From positions 1 to 64,000 of the forward strand of contig CAYQVH010000012.1 in the NCBI GenBank assembly GCA_964420975.1: DNA of 64,000 nt, in the 5' to 3' direction. The DNA comes from Accumulibacter sp964420975. GTDB taxonomy: Bacteria; Pseudomonadota; Gammaproteobacteria; Burkholderiales; Rhodocyclaceae. This document shows positions 8,655 through 18,194 of this stretch, piece by piece. The notes under the pieces are model-generated. The model worked only from the letters and a program-made list of their open reading frames with translations. It did no database searches and was not told where the DNA came from. Within the stretch, counting starts at the first letter, position 1, and every line of letters starts with the position of its first letter. The translations under genes were made by a program, and so were the position numbers.

Positions 8655-10967
8655 ATGAGCGATCGAATGCGTTCCCTGGCCGCGGCCATGGTGATCCCCC
8701 TCGCCGGAGGAATGAACGACTCGGTGGCCAGCGACAGCCTGGAAAGCAGCGCCGACACCGGCGAGCGGATCGTCGTTCGCGACCGTAAAGGGCAAACATT
8801 TCCCAAGGCAAGCACGGTCGGTGCAGCGACGCTGCAGGAACTGAGTGCTTCGACCCGCGACACCGCCACCTTGTTGCGCAACGTTCCCGGCGTTGCTCTG
8901 CAAAGTGCCGGCGGGATTTCGAGCCTGCCTGTCATCCATGGCCTCGCTGATGATCGCAACCGAATTTTGGTCGACGGCATGGACCTGATCTCTTCGTGCC
9001 CGAACCACATGAATCCGCCGCTTTCGTATCTCGACCCGGGATCGGTCGCCCAAATGCGCGTCTTTGTCGGGGTCACACCGGTCAGCGTTGGCGGCGACAG
9101 CATCGGCGGGACGATCATCGCCGAGACCTTGGCACCGCGTTTTGCGGCGCCGGGTCAGGCAACGTTCGCTGAAGGCGCACTCGGCGCCTCGTTTCGGAGC
9201 AATGGCAACGCCTGGAGCGGCAATCTGTCGGCAACGCTGGCCAGCGAGTCCTTCAGCGCCAACTTCGTCGCGGCGGCCACCAGCGCCAACAATTACCAGG
9301 CCGGCGGCAACTTCAAACGCTTTACCAGTACTGGCAACGTCGGCCAGACAATCGCCCGCGACGAAGTCGGGTCGACCGCTTATGAGGCGCAAAACTATCA
9401 GCTCGGATTCGCCATGAAAGGCGGCGACCAGTTGTTCGAATTCACGTATGCCTATCAGAACGTTCCCGAACAGCTTTTTCCCAACCAACGCATGGACATG
9501 GTCAGCAATAGCGCCAACCGGTTCAATCTGCGCTACCGCGGGCAGTTTTCCTGGGGCTTGTTCGAGGCGCGAGCGTTCCACGAATCGGTCGATCATGAGA
9601 TGGACTTCGGACCAGATAAGCGCCTCTACTACGGTGCAGCGTCTAACAGCGCTACCGGCGAAGGCCAACCGTGTTCGCCGATTAGCGCGAGGTGTGCGGC
9701 GGGAATGCCGATGAAGACCCGCAGTCACAACACCGGCGCGCTCGTCAAGAGCAACGTCAACCTCGGCTCAGCGGACCTGCTGCGCGTCGGCGGGCAATTC
9801 CAGCACTATGGGTTGGACGACTACTGGCCACCCTCGGGCAGTGCAATGGCGCCAGAGACCTTCGACAACATCAATCATGGTACGCGTGATCGTCTGGCAG
9901 TGTTCGGCGAATGGGAGTCAAAAATCGACGCGCAGTGGACGTCTTTACTCGGCGTTCGCTACGAGCGCGTCGAGACCAACGCCGGCGACGTGCAAGGCTA
10001 CGACGCGAGCAAAAACTTCGACAGCATGGGAATGATGCGCATGTATAGCAACCAGAAGGCTGACGCCGACCGCTTCAACGCGCAAAACCACCTGCGGGTC
10101 GACCACAACTGGGACCTGACGGCGCTCGTCCGCTACACCGCCAGCGCCCATACCGACCTGGAACTAGGCGTCGCCCGCAAGACCCGCTCGCCCAATCTAT
10201 ATGAGCGCTATACCTGGTCCACCTGGTCGATGGCGGCGGTGATGAACAACTTGGTCGGTGACGGGAATGGTTACTACGGCAACATCGATCTCGATCCGGA
10301 AGTGGCTTATACCGTGTCCGCAACCGCCGACTGGCATGCCCCTGATCGTGCGTGGTACCTGAAGGCAACGCCGTATTACACGCGTGTCTCGAACTACATC
10401 GACGCCATTCGTTGCAGCAATACGACCACCTGCCAGTCACCCAACGCGACCGCGACGAACCAGTTCGTCGTTCTCCAGTACGCGAATCAGTCGGCCGAGC
10501 TGTTTGGCATCGACGTTTCCGCAAGAGCGCCCCTGGCAACGACCACACTTGGCGACTTCGCGATTAGTGCCCTCGTTTCCTATACCTACGGCAAGAATCG
10601 GGAGACGGGTGACGGCCTTTACAACATCATGCCGCTCAACGGCAAACTGACTTTGACGCAAAAGCTTGGCGGCTGGGACAGCGCAATCGAACTGGTCGCC
10701 GCAACGGCAAAAGATCACCTTTCCGACGTTCGAAACGAGATCGGGACGCCGGGCTACGGTCTGACCAATCTGCGCACGAGCTACTCGTGGAAGCAGGCCC
10801 GGATCGATTTCGGAATCGAAAACGTGTTCGACAAGTTGTACTACCTGCCTCTGGGCGGCGCCTATACCGGCCAGGGCAACACGATGATGCTGAATGGGGT
10901 TCCATGGGGAATTGCCGTTCCGGGAATGGGGCGTTCAGCGTACCTGGGCGTGTCGTTGACGCTCTGA
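8655..10967 (+). CDS. TonB-dependent outer-membrane receptor (possible metal uptake)
   Basis: A 770-residue TonB-dependent receptor for energy-driven import across the outer membrane. It has a signal peptide (about 1-25), a plug domain (about 50-160: RDTATLLRNVPGV, NRILVDGMDL, GDSIGGTI) and a 22-strand barrel ending in aromatic-rich SAYLGVSLTL. The plug carries an unusual Cys-Pro-Asn-His-Met-Asn-Pro-Pro stretch near residue 116 whose Cys, His and Met suggest a metal, perhaps copper, site; that is inference. AAGGAG at 8644-8649 is better spaced for ATG 8655 than for ATG 8652. The gene stands alone; no siderophore or TonB genes are nearby. Confidence 0.88.
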   Translation: MSDRMRSLAAAMVIPLAGGMNDSVASDSLESSADTGERIVVRDRKGQTFPKASTVGAATLQELSASTRDTATLLRNVPGVALQSAGGISSLPVIHGLADDRNRILVDGMDLISSCPNHMNPPLSYLDPGSVAQMRVFVGVTPVSVGGDSIGGTIIAETLAPRFAAPGQATFAEGALGASFRSNGNAWSGNLSATLASESFSANFVAAATSANNYQAGGNFKRFTSTGNVGQTIARDEVGSTAYEAQNYQLGFAMKGGDQLFEFTYAYQNVPEQLFPNQRMDMVSNSANRFNLRYRGQFSWGLFEARAFHESVDHEMDFGPDKRLYYGAASNSATGEGQPCSPISARCAAGMPMKTRSHNTGALVKSNVNLGSADLLRVGGQFQHYGLDDYWPPSGSAMAPETFDNINHGTRDRLAVFGEWESKIDAQWTSLLGVRYERVETNAGDVQGYDASKNFDSMGMMRMYSNQKADADRFNAQNHLRVDHNWDLTALVRYTASAHTDLELGVARKTRSPNLYERYTWSTWSMAAVMNNLVGDGNGYYGNIDLDPEVAYTVSATADWHAPDRAWYLKATPYYTRVSNYIDAIRCSNTTTCQSPNATATNQFVVLQYANQSAELFGIDVSARAPLATTTLGDFAISALVSYTYGKNRETGDGLYNIMPLNGKLTLTQKLGGWDSAIELVAATAKDHLSDVRNEIGTPGYGLTNLRTSYSWKQARIDFGIENVFDKLYYLPLGGAYTGQGNTMMLNGVPWGIAVPGMGRSAYLGVSLTL

Positions 10968-11277
10968 CGGCCGTCTCGACTCCTGAATCAAGGCATTAAC
11001 CGAACTGGCGGCGCCGAAGTACGGCAACAGGGAGCCGATTGCTCCGCAAACACTTCCTCTGCTGGCATCCGTTAGAACCGCCCTCGCCACAGCGCCAAGA
11101 CGAACGCCCGCCGCTTGCCCCAAGATCTCAAGAAATGGTGGTAGACAATCTGGGGTCCGATCAAAGCCCTGGCCTCGTCAAAGAACTCCACGACTGCGTT
11201 CGACAGGTTCTTCGCCGTACAGCCGGAAAGGCGGACAATAAGCTGGCGCAAACAGACAACAGAGGAACCAAGCGGAC
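10968..11277. other. Intergenic stretch after the receptor gene
   Basis: No convincing gene. A 71-residue frame on the minus strand (11072-11287) has a protein-like texture but I do not recognise it and it lacks a ribosome-binding site. The stretch leads into a decayed gene and may be part of the same eroded segment. Confidence 0.4.
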
Positions 11278-12061
11278 GTGACCGCAAGTGCCATCCAGTC
11301 TACCTACCGTTATCCGTGGTCGTCCGGCGTCGAGGCAACGCCGGACGCGCGGACGTTGCAGCTCGCCACCTGCTCGGCTGGCGACGAACACCCGCATTTC
11401 TTTCATGGCCGCCTGGAGCAGCCACGCAGCGTCGCCGACATGCTGCCGGCCCTGCTCGACGTCGTGCGTACGCATTACTTCCTGCCGTACCCCGCCACAG
11501 ATGGACCCGGTGGTCACCAGCAACGATTCGATGCTGCGTTTCGAAGGGGTTCAGCGGCTGTTGCGGCGTCTATGTCCGCGTCGATCTCGACACCACGGGG
11601 CTGGTCGCCGAGCGACGAGGTCGCGGCACGACCAACGTCGACTTCAACCTGCCGATGCGCGCCGCTTTGATGCGCCTGCAGGACTATGAGAACGTGAAAT
11701 TCGCGGTCGGCGGCGCGGCAATTTGTCCGCCCGCTTGCCACTCGCCAGCGCCTCCCGGCAGCCTTCCTTCGCGGTCGCTCTGGGCGCCGGGATGCGCCTG
11801 AGTCAACGACCAGCCGCCGACGGCGTCGAAATGCGGGGAGTGCATCGCTTGCGGACGTTGCCCCGACTGGTGCAGCGCGCCGAGCGTTTGCACGTCTGGA
11901 GAGACTCCACTTCCGACGCTTCCGCGGCGGAGGTCGTCTTCGCGGTCGGTCGCGTCACCTTGCCGCTCGGCCCGGAAGTGGACCGCGGCTTCTCGGGCGA
12001 GGGACAGGTCCTGTCGTCGCCCGCGTCGACTGCCTGGCAGCTGGTGCTGCTTGGCCGCTGA
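11278..12061 (+). pseudogene. Decayed SWIM zinc-finger family protein gene
   Basis: Fragments of one protein run in order through three reading frames: TLQLATC and HPHFFHGRL (11345-11425), DPVVTSNDSMLRFEG (near 11503), CCGVYVRVDL and GTTNVDFNLPMRAAL (11555-11690), then GMRLSQRP, HRLRTLPRL and RGFSGEGQVL (11790-12010). This order matches my recollection of the N-terminal half of bacterial SWIM zinc-finger proteins, which are often paired with MoxR ATPases. At least three frameshifts are needed, an internal segment is missing after 11730, and the CxCxnCxH finger is absent. No MoxR gene is nearby. Family naming is from memory and needs a profile search. Confidence 0.6.
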
Positions 12062-12335
12062 ACGTCGAGGCTTTTCTTGCCCTTGGCTCCCGCCTCATGG
12101 TCGCACGCATCGATCTCGTCGCCAGCGCTGGCGGACAGTGAAACCGGCTTGGCGGGCCAGTCCAACGGGTCTCCAGCACCTCGATCCGGCTGACTCTTCC
12201 GCAGTTCTGACCAGCCGCCGGCGGTCCTTGGGCGGACCCGTCGTTGCCCCGGAGCGCCCGTTTCCGTCTGTTGTTCGTCCGGCAAACTCGGTAGAATCCA
12301 CACCTTTCCCTCGCCCGGTCCGCCGCCCGTCGGCC

Positions 12336-13388
12336 ATGGAATTTCTCGGCTTTCCGCTGCGCAACAACCTCTTTGTCGCACCCATGGCCGGCGTCACCGA
12401 TCGTCCGTTCCGTCAGCTGTGCAAACGGATGGGTGCCGGTTTGGCGGTATCGGAAATGGTCACTTCGAACTCGCTGCTCTACGGTAGCGTCAAGACCCGG
12501 CGCCGAGCCCAGCACGACGGCGAAGTCGCGCCGGTGACGGTTCAGATCGCCGGCGCCGACCCCTTGATGATGGCTTCAGCCGCCCGCTACAACGTCGATC
12601 GTGGCGCGCAGATCATCGACATCAACATGGGCTGTCCGGCGAAAAAGATCTGCAACGTGATGGCCGGCTCGGCGCTGCTGCGGGACGAAGCGCTGGTCGC
12701 GCGCATACTCGCCGCTGTCGTCGCCGCGGTGCCCGAGACGCCGGTGACCCTCAAGATTCGTACCGGCTGGGACCAGCAGAACCGCAACGCGCTGCGCATT
12801 CTTCGCCTCGCTGAAGACGCCGGCGTCCGCGCGCTGGCCATACACGGTCGAACACGCGCCTGCGCCTTCACCGGTCAAGCCGAGTACGACACGATCCGGG
12901 CGGTGAAAGCCGTCGCCCGCATCCCGATCGTTGCCAACGGCGACATTGTTTCGCCCGAAAAGGCGAAGCACGTTCTCGAAGTGACGGCCGCCGATGCGAT
13001 CATGATTGGACGCGCTGCCCAGGGCAGGCCCTGGATTTTCCGCGAAATCGAACATTACCTGCGGGCGGGGACGCTCCTGATGCCGCCGCGAGTCAGCGAA
13101 ATCCACGACATTCTGCTCGCTCACCTCGACGATCTTTACGGGTTCTACGGCCGCGACACCGGCGTGTGCCTGGCGCGCAAGCATATTTCCTGGTACACCA
13201 AAGGCCTGCTTGGCTCAGCCGCCTTCCGTCGGACGATGAACACCCTTCCTTCGGTAGACCAACAAAAACAGGCAGTTGGCGATTATTTCCGCCGTCTTGC
13301 CGAAAGTCACGACCGTCTGCCTTATGCGACCGAACCGCCACTGGCCGAGGCGGCCAGCAACCCGGGCTGGGAGGAACTTGCCGCATGA
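12336..13388 (+). CDS. dusB: tRNA-dihydrouridine synthase B
   Basis: A 350-residue FMN-dependent tRNA-dihydrouridine synthase, reducing specific D-loop uridines with NADPH. The TIM barrel begins GFPLRNNLFVAPMAGVTDRP and includes the active-site Cys in MGCPAKKIC (near residue 102) and the RTRACAFTGQAEY and IPIVANGDI barrel segments. The frame is open upstream, but ATG 12336 gives the standard N-terminus. fis starts inside its stop (ATGA), the classic dusB-fis operon. The 270 bases upstream contain no recognisable gene. Confidence 0.95.
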   Translation: MEFLGFPLRNNLFVAPMAGVTDRPFRQLCKRMGAGLAVSEMVTSNSLLYGSVKTRRRAQHDGEVAPVTVQIAGADPLMMASAARYNVDRGAQIIDINMGCPAKKICNVMAGSALLRDEALVARILAAVVAAVPETPVTLKIRTGWDQQNRNALRILRLAEDAGVRALAIHGRTRACAFTGQAEYDTIRAVKAVARIPIVANGDIVSPEKAKHVLEVTAADAIMIGRAAQGRPWIFREIEHYLRAGTLLMPPRVSEIHDILLAHLDDLYGFYGRDTGVCLARKHISWYTKGLLGSAAFRRTMNTLPSVDQQKQAVGDYFRRLAESHDRLPYATEPPLAEAASNPGWEELAA

Positions 13389-13630
13389 CACACGATGAAC
13401 ATCTGGATGTTGCAAGCTGCGTCGAGCAAGCGCTCGAAAACTATTTCAACAAGCTCGACGGCGAAACGCCGGTCCCGGTCTACGACATGGTGATCAGGAT
13501 GGTCGAACGGCCCATGTTGACCGTCGTTCTCCGCCAGGCGCGCGGCAACCAGACGCTCGCCGCGACAATTCTCGGCATCAATCGCAATACGCTGCGCAAG
13601 AAGCTGCTCGACCACAAGCTGGTCGACTAA
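13385..13630 (+). CDS. fis: DNA-binding protein Fis
   Basis: An 81-residue Fis nucleoid protein. The C-terminal helix-turn-helix is clear (GNQTLAATILGINRNTLRKKL), preceded by the dimerisation helices (MVERPMLTVVLRQAR). It bends DNA, organises the nucleoid and activates rRNA and other growth-linked promoters. Betaproteobacterial Fis is shorter at the N-terminus than the 98-residue E. coli protein, as here. The start overlaps the dusB stop by four bases, indicating translational coupling, and purH follows after 32 bases. Confidence 0.95.
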   Translation: MTHDEHLDVASCVEQALENYFNKLDGETPVPVYDMVIRMVERPMLTVVLRQARGNQTLAATILGINRNTLRKKLLDHKLVD

Positions 13631-13662
13631 TCCCCTGTTTCGTTTCCACCTCGCCGACTGAA

Positions 13663-15228
13663 ATGAAAATTCGTCAAGCCCTACTCAGCCTCTCCAACAA
13701 GAACGGTGCCGTCGAGTTCGCACGTGGCCTGATCGCCCAGGGCGTCGGACTGCTGTCTACGGGTGGCACGGCCAAAATGCTTCGTGAAGCCGGGCTGACG
13801 GTGGTCGACGTCGGCGACTACACCGGTTTTCCGGAAATGCTCGACGGTCGCGTCAAAACGCTCCACCCGAAGGTTCACGGCGGCCTCCTCGCGCGGCGTG
13901 ACCTGCCGGAACACATGTCGACGATTGCTCGCCACGACATTTCTCCGATCGACCTGGTTTGCGTCAACCTTTATCCGTTCCGTGAAACGGTGGCCAAGAC
14001 CGGTGTCACGCTTGACGAGGCGATCGAGAACATCGACATCGGTGGTCCGGCGATGCTGCGCTCGGCGGCGAAAAACTACGCTGCTGTCGCTGTCGTCACC
14101 GATCCCGCGGATTACGCGGCCGTACTCGCCGAAATGACGACGAACGACGGATCGCTGAGCCGGGATACTCGTTTTTCACTGGCGAAGAAGGCCTTCGTAC
14201 ATACGGCACGCTACGACTCGGCGATCGCCAACTGGCTCTCGTCGCTCGACGTCGACAATCGGCCGCAGCCCTTTCCAGCGTCGCTGCAGCTGGCGTTCGA
14301 CCGCGTCGAAACGCTTCGTTATGGCGAGAACCCGCATCAGCAAGCCGCTTTCTACCGAGATCCGGCTTTGCTCGCCGGCGCCATCGCCAACTACCGCCAA
14401 CTCCAGGGCAAGGAACTCTCGTACAACAACATTGCCGACGCCGACGCGGCGTGGGAGTGCGTCAAGGCGTTTTCGACGCCGGCGTGCGTCATCGTCAAAC
14501 ACGCCAATCCCTGCGGCGTCGCGATTTCCGAAACACTGGTCGCGGCGTACGACAAGGCTTTCCAGACCGACTCGACGTCGGCGTTCGGGGGGATCATCGC
14601 CTTCAATGGGCGGGTCGACGAAGACGTCGTCAGCGCGATGAACGCCCGCAAGCACTTTGTCGAGGTCCTCCTCGCGCCGGCCTTCAGCGACGGCGCGAAG
14701 GCGATGCTGGCAAGCAAGCAGAACCTGCGGGTCCTTGAACTCCCCTTGGCCGGGGTGCAAAACGAGCTCGAACTCAAGCGCGTCGGTGGCGGCCTGCTGG
14801 TGCAGACGCCTGACGGCTTCAACGTCCAGGCCGCTGACCTCAGAGTCGTGACCAAAGTCTCCCCGACCGCCGAACAGGTCGCCGATCTTCTCTTCGCGTA
14901 TCGCGTCGCCAAGTTCGTCAAGTCGAACGCGATTGTCTTTTGTGGCCACGGCATGACGCTCGGCGTGGGCGCCGGCCAGATGAGCCGGGTGGATTCGACG
15001 CGCATCGCTGCCGCCAAGGCGCAGGCTGCCGGCCTCGAGTTGAGCGGGTCGTGTGCCGCGTCTGACGCTTTCTTCCCGTTCCGCGACGGCCTCGACGTCG
15101 TGGCCGAGGCCGGAGCGACCGCGGTCATTCAGCCGGGTGGTTCGCTGCGCGACGATGAGGTTATCACCGCCGCCGACGAACACGGTCTGGCGATGGTGTT
15201 TACCGGCACCCGTCACTTCCGGCACTAA
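13663..15228 (+). CDS. purH: Bifunctional AICAR transformylase / IMP cyclohydrolase
   Basis: The 521-residue bifunctional enzyme for the last two steps of IMP synthesis. The N-terminal MGS-like IMP cyclohydrolase domain (about 1-195) has STGGTAKML and GFPEMLDGRVKTLHPKVHGG; the C-terminal AICAR formyltransferase (about 200-521) has RYGENPHQ, the catalytic Lys-His pair in CVIVKHANPCGVA and the ending GTRHFRH. Length is normal. It lies 32 bases after fis and 46 before purD, so dusB-fis-purH-purD probably form one transcription unit. Confidence 0.97.
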   Translation: MKIRQALLSLSNKNGAVEFARGLIAQGVGLLSTGGTAKMLREAGLTVVDVGDYTGFPEMLDGRVKTLHPKVHGGLLARRDLPEHMSTIARHDISPIDLVCVNLYPFRETVAKTGVTLDEAIENIDIGGPAMLRSAAKNYAAVAVVTDPADYAAVLAEMTTNDGSLSRDTRFSLAKKAFVHTARYDSAIANWLSSLDVDNRPQPFPASLQLAFDRVETLRYGENPHQQAAFYRDPALLAGAIANYRQLQGKELSYNNIADADAAWECVKAFSTPACVIVKHANPCGVAISETLVAAYDKAFQTDSTSAFGGIIAFNGRVDEDVVSAMNARKHFVEVLLAPAFSDGAKAMLASKQNLRVLELPLAGVQNELELKRVGGGLLVQTPDGFNVQAADLRVVTKVSPTAEQVADLLFAYRVAKFVKSNAIVFCGHGMTLGVGAGQMSRVDSTRIAAAKAQAAGLELSGSCAASDAFFPFRDGLDVVAEAGATAVIQPGGSLRDDEVITAADEHGLAMVFTGTRHFRH

Positions 15229-15274
15229 AGCGCTCCGACGAGCGGTGAGGGCGGAGCGAAGGGAGGGACGCGGC

Positions 15275-16555
15275 ATGAAATTTCTCGTCATCGGCGCGGG
15301 CGGCCGTGAACATGCACTCGCCTGGTGCCTGGCAAAGACACCCGGTCTGCAGAAGGTCTTTGTCGCACCCGGCAACGCGGGCACTGCCGGCGAGTGGGAG
15401 CTGGAGAACGTCAGCCTCACCGATCCGCAAGCCTTGGCCGACTTCGCCGAGCGAGAACAGATTCATTTCACCGTCGTCGGGCCGGAGGCACCCCTCGCCG
15501 CCGGCCTCGTCAACGTCTTCCGGGCGCGCGGACTGCGCATCTTCGGACCGACACGAGAGGCCGCGCAGCTCGAAAGCTCGAAGGATTTTGCGAAGCGATT
15601 CATGGCGCGCCACGGCATCCCGACCGCACGTTTCGCCACCTTCTCCGACCGGTCGACGGCACACGCCTACCTTGATCAACACGGTGCGCCGATCGTCGTC
15701 AAGGCGGATGGTCTGGCGGCTGGCAAAGGGGTGGTCGTCGCCATGACGCTCGCCGACGCGCATGCCGCGATCGACGCCATGCTGCCGGAGAGCGGTGAGG
15801 CGACGTCCGACGCCGAAGTCCGGCCGCGGGTGGTGATCGAGGAGTACCTCGAAGGAGAGGAGGCGAGCTTCATCGTCATGGTGGACGGAAAAAACGTCCT
15901 GCCGCTGGCTTCCAGCCAGGATCACAAGCGCATTGCCGACGGCGATCGCGGCCCTAATACGGGTGGCATGGGCGCGTACTCGCCCGCTCCCGTGGTAACG
16001 CCCGAAGTGCACGCGAGAGCGATGCGTGAAATCATTCTGCCCACCGTCAAGGGGATGGCCGCTGAAGGTATCCCCTACACCGGTTTTCTCTACGCCGGGC
16101 TGATGATCGGCCACGACGGTTCGGTGAGGACCGTTGAGTTCAACTGCCGGCTTGGTGACCCGGAAACGCAGCCCATCCTGATGCGACTGAAGTCCGATCT
16201 CGTGACTCTGCTCGAGCACGGCATCAACGGCCGCCTGAACGAAGTGGAAGCAAGCTGGGATCGCCGGGTCGCGATCGGCGTTGTTCTCGCTGCCGCCAAC
16301 TATCCCGGATCACCGCGTACTGGCGATCTGGTCACCGGCCTGCCGAAAGCTGCCGAAGATCTGCACGTCTTCCACGCCGGCACGGTCGAACGCGGAGGCC
16401 AGGTCGTCACCGCCGGTGGCCGCGTGCTCTGCGTCACGGCGCTCGGCGACAACCTCAAGCAGGCGCAGAAGCGAGCCTATCAGGCGATCGCCGGGATCCA
16501 TTTCCCGGGTATGCAGTATCGCCGCGACATCGGCCACCGCGCGCTGGTCCGCTGA
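15275..16555 (+). CDS. purD: Phosphoribosylamine--glycine ligase
   Basis: A 426-residue GAR synthetase, step two of purine synthesis, joining phosphoribosylamine and glycine with ATP. It begins MKFLVIGAGGREHALAW; the ATP-grasp region carries PIVVKADGLAAGKGVVVA and the NTGGMGAYSPAP, FNCRLGDPETQ signatures. GGGAGG lies eight bases before ATG 15275; upstream open sequence belongs to the purH overlap region. hemF follows within ten bases. Confidence 0.97.
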   Translation: MKFLVIGAGGREHALAWCLAKTPGLQKVFVAPGNAGTAGEWELENVSLTDPQALADFAEREQIHFTVVGPEAPLAAGLVNVFRARGLRIFGPTREAAQLESSKDFAKRFMARHGIPTARFATFSDRSTAHAYLDQHGAPIVVKADGLAAGKGVVVAMTLADAHAAIDAMLPESGEATSDAEVRPRVVIEEYLEGEEASFIVMVDGKNVLPLASSQDHKRIADGDRGPNTGGMGAYSPAPVVTPEVHARAMREIILPTVKGMAAEGIPYTGFLYAGLMIGHDGSVRTVEFNCRLGDPETQPILMRLKSDLVTLLEHGINGRLNEVEASWDRRVAIGVVLAAANYPGSPRTGDLVTGLPKAAEDLHVFHAGTVERGGQVVTAGGRVLCVTALGDNLKQAQKRAYQAIAGIHFPGMQYRRDIGHRALVR

Positions 16556-16565
16556 CCTTGCCGTG

Positions 16566-17483
16566 ATGATCGAAGCGGAACGCCTGCGCGTCTACTTCGG
16601 CGGCTTGCAGGATCGCCTGGTTGACGCCGCAGAGACGCTCGAAGGGTCCGCCGGCAAGCGCTTCCGGGTCGACGCCTGGCGTAGGGACGAGGAGCACGCG
16701 ATCACCGGCGACGGCAAAACGTGCGTCATCGAAGCCGGCCGTGTCTTTGAGCGCGGCGGCATCGCCTTTTCGCGCGTCGCCGGCCGCGAACTGCCGGCGT
16801 CGGCGACGGCCAAACGCCCTGAGCTCGCTGGCCGCGCGTTTGAAGCGATGGGTGTGTCTCTGGTGCTGCATCCCGAGAACCCTTACTGCCCAACCGCGCA
16901 CATGAACGTGCGGGCGCTGCTCGCCGCCGGGGATCGTTCCGACCCGGTGTGGTGGTTCGGTGGCGGCATGGACCTGACGCCCTATTACCCCTTCGAGGAA
17001 GACGTCCGTCACTTCCATCAGGCCTGTCAGCGGGCGCTCCAGCCGTTCGGTGACGACACCCATGCGCGATACAAAAAGTGGTGCGATCGCTACTTCTTTC
17101 TCAAACATCGTCAGGAAGCACGGGGGGTCGGCGGCATTTTCTTTGATGACCTCAACGAGGGCGGTTTCGAGCGCTGCTTCGCCCTTACGCGCGCAGTCGG
17201 CGACGCCTTCGCCAATGCCTATCTACCGCTGGTCGGCAAGCGCCAGGCGACGCCCTATGGCGAGCGCGAACGAGACTTCCAGGCTTACCGCCGCGGACGC
17301 TACGTCGAGTTCAATCTGGTCTGGGACCGTGGCACGCTCTTTGGACTGCAGTCGGGCGGTCGTACCGAATCCATCCTGATGTCGCTACCACCGCTCGTCA
17401 AATGGCGTTATGACTGGCGGCCGGAGGAGGGATCACCCGAGGCGCGGCTTGAGGAGTTTCTCACGCCGCGCGACTGGGTCTGA
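16566..17483 (+). CDS. hemF: Oxygen-dependent coproporphyrinogen III oxidase
   Basis: A 305-residue aerobic CPO of haem synthesis, converting coproporphyrinogen III to protoporphyrinogen IX with O2. Family signatures are plain: NPYCPTAHMNVRAL, WWFGGGMDLTPYYPFEED, FFDDLNEGGFE and the C-terminal LVWDRGTLFGLQSGGRTESILMSLPP segment (in pieces). ATG 16566 gives the usual length; GTG 16563 is one codon earlier. It is packed after purD with no gap for a separate promoter. Confidence 0.96.
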   Translation: MIEAERLRVYFGGLQDRLVDAAETLEGSAGKRFRVDAWRRDEEHAITGDGKTCVIEAGRVFERGGIAFSRVAGRELPASATAKRPELAGRAFEAMGVSLVLHPENPYCPTAHMNVRALLAAGDRSDPVWWFGGGMDLTPYYPFEEDVRHFHQACQRALQPFGDDTHARYKKWCDRYFFLKHRQEARGVGGIFFDDLNEGGFERCFALTRAVGDAFANAYLPLVGKRQATPYGERERDFQAYRRGRYVEFNLVWDRGTLFGLQSGGRTESILMSLPPLVKWRYDWRPEEGSPEARLEEFLTPRDWV

Positions 17484-17514
17484 TCCGGTATTCGCGCAAG
17501 GACCTGACCCGGTA

Positions 17515-18186
17515 ATGAAGAGGCTATCGAGAATCCCCATGCGTACGTTTCGACACCTGGCGATCCTCTGGCTGCTCGCCAGCCTGAGTTTGTGGGTCCA
17601 TGCCGGACCGACGATCGAATCTCTGGTTCCGAATTTGCTGCCGATCGCGACCAAGGCGCGTGAAGGCGTCGTCAACCATCGCACGCTGGCCGCATTTGAA
17701 GTCGAGAACACAATTCGTGACGCGCTGAACAAGGCCGGCAATAGCTTCAAGACGTCCCGCAACCCGATCGTCGCCCGTCGGCACCTCGAATCGCTGGAAA
17801 AAACGATCGGCCCTCTGCGCGAGAATCCCTTGATCGAACTGCATCTTTTTCTGGCAACCCTGGCGGAAGCCGATGGCAATCCGGACGACAAGATCTATCA
17901 CCAAGCGTTTGCCAACGCCCTTTTCCTCGCGCTCAGCTACACCGGCGACGGCACGTCTCCCGCTACCGCTTTTCGCATCGTGATGAATTCGGAAGAAAAC
18001 GCCTGGTTCAAGATCATGAAACACTGGCTCAGCAAGTCTCGCACGTCGAAGGAGATCGACGGCAAGACCTTCGACATCTGGAAAGCTCGTGCTCCCTCGG
18101 GCGTGGATCGCGACGTGTATTTTGACACCAGCGCGATGCAAGCCTCGCTACGCCGCATTCTCAAGGAAAGAAGTTCCGCCCAGTAA
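17515..18186 (+). CDS. Exported protein with DUF4919-like C-terminus
   Basis: A 223-residue exported protein of unknown function. A signal peptide (hydrophobic LAILWLLASLSLWVHA) ends about residue 30; an in-frame ATG at 17539 would start it eight residues later. The mature part is helical and repeat-like. The last third has YTGDGTSPATAF, an IDGKTFDIW segment and VYFDTS, which resembles DUF4919 proteins as I remember them; I could not check this. It lies 31 bases after hemF and convergent to hemD, separated by nine bases. Confidence 0.7.
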   Translation: MKRLSRIPMRTFRHLAILWLLASLSLWVHAGPTIESLVPNLLPIATKAREGVVNHRTLAAFEVENTIRDALNKAGNSFKTSRNPIVARRHLESLEKTIGPLRENPLIELHLFLATLAEADGNPDDKIYHQAFANALFLALSYTGDGTSPATAFRIVMNSEENAWFKIMKHWLSKSRTSKEIDGKTFDIWKARAPSGVDRDVYFDTSAMQASLRRILKERSSAQ

Positions 18187-18194
18187 GATCGCGG

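Noticed and set aside
11072..11287. 71-residue minus-strand frame after the receptor gene
   Set aside because: No recognised family, no ribosome-binding site, lies in eroded sequence.
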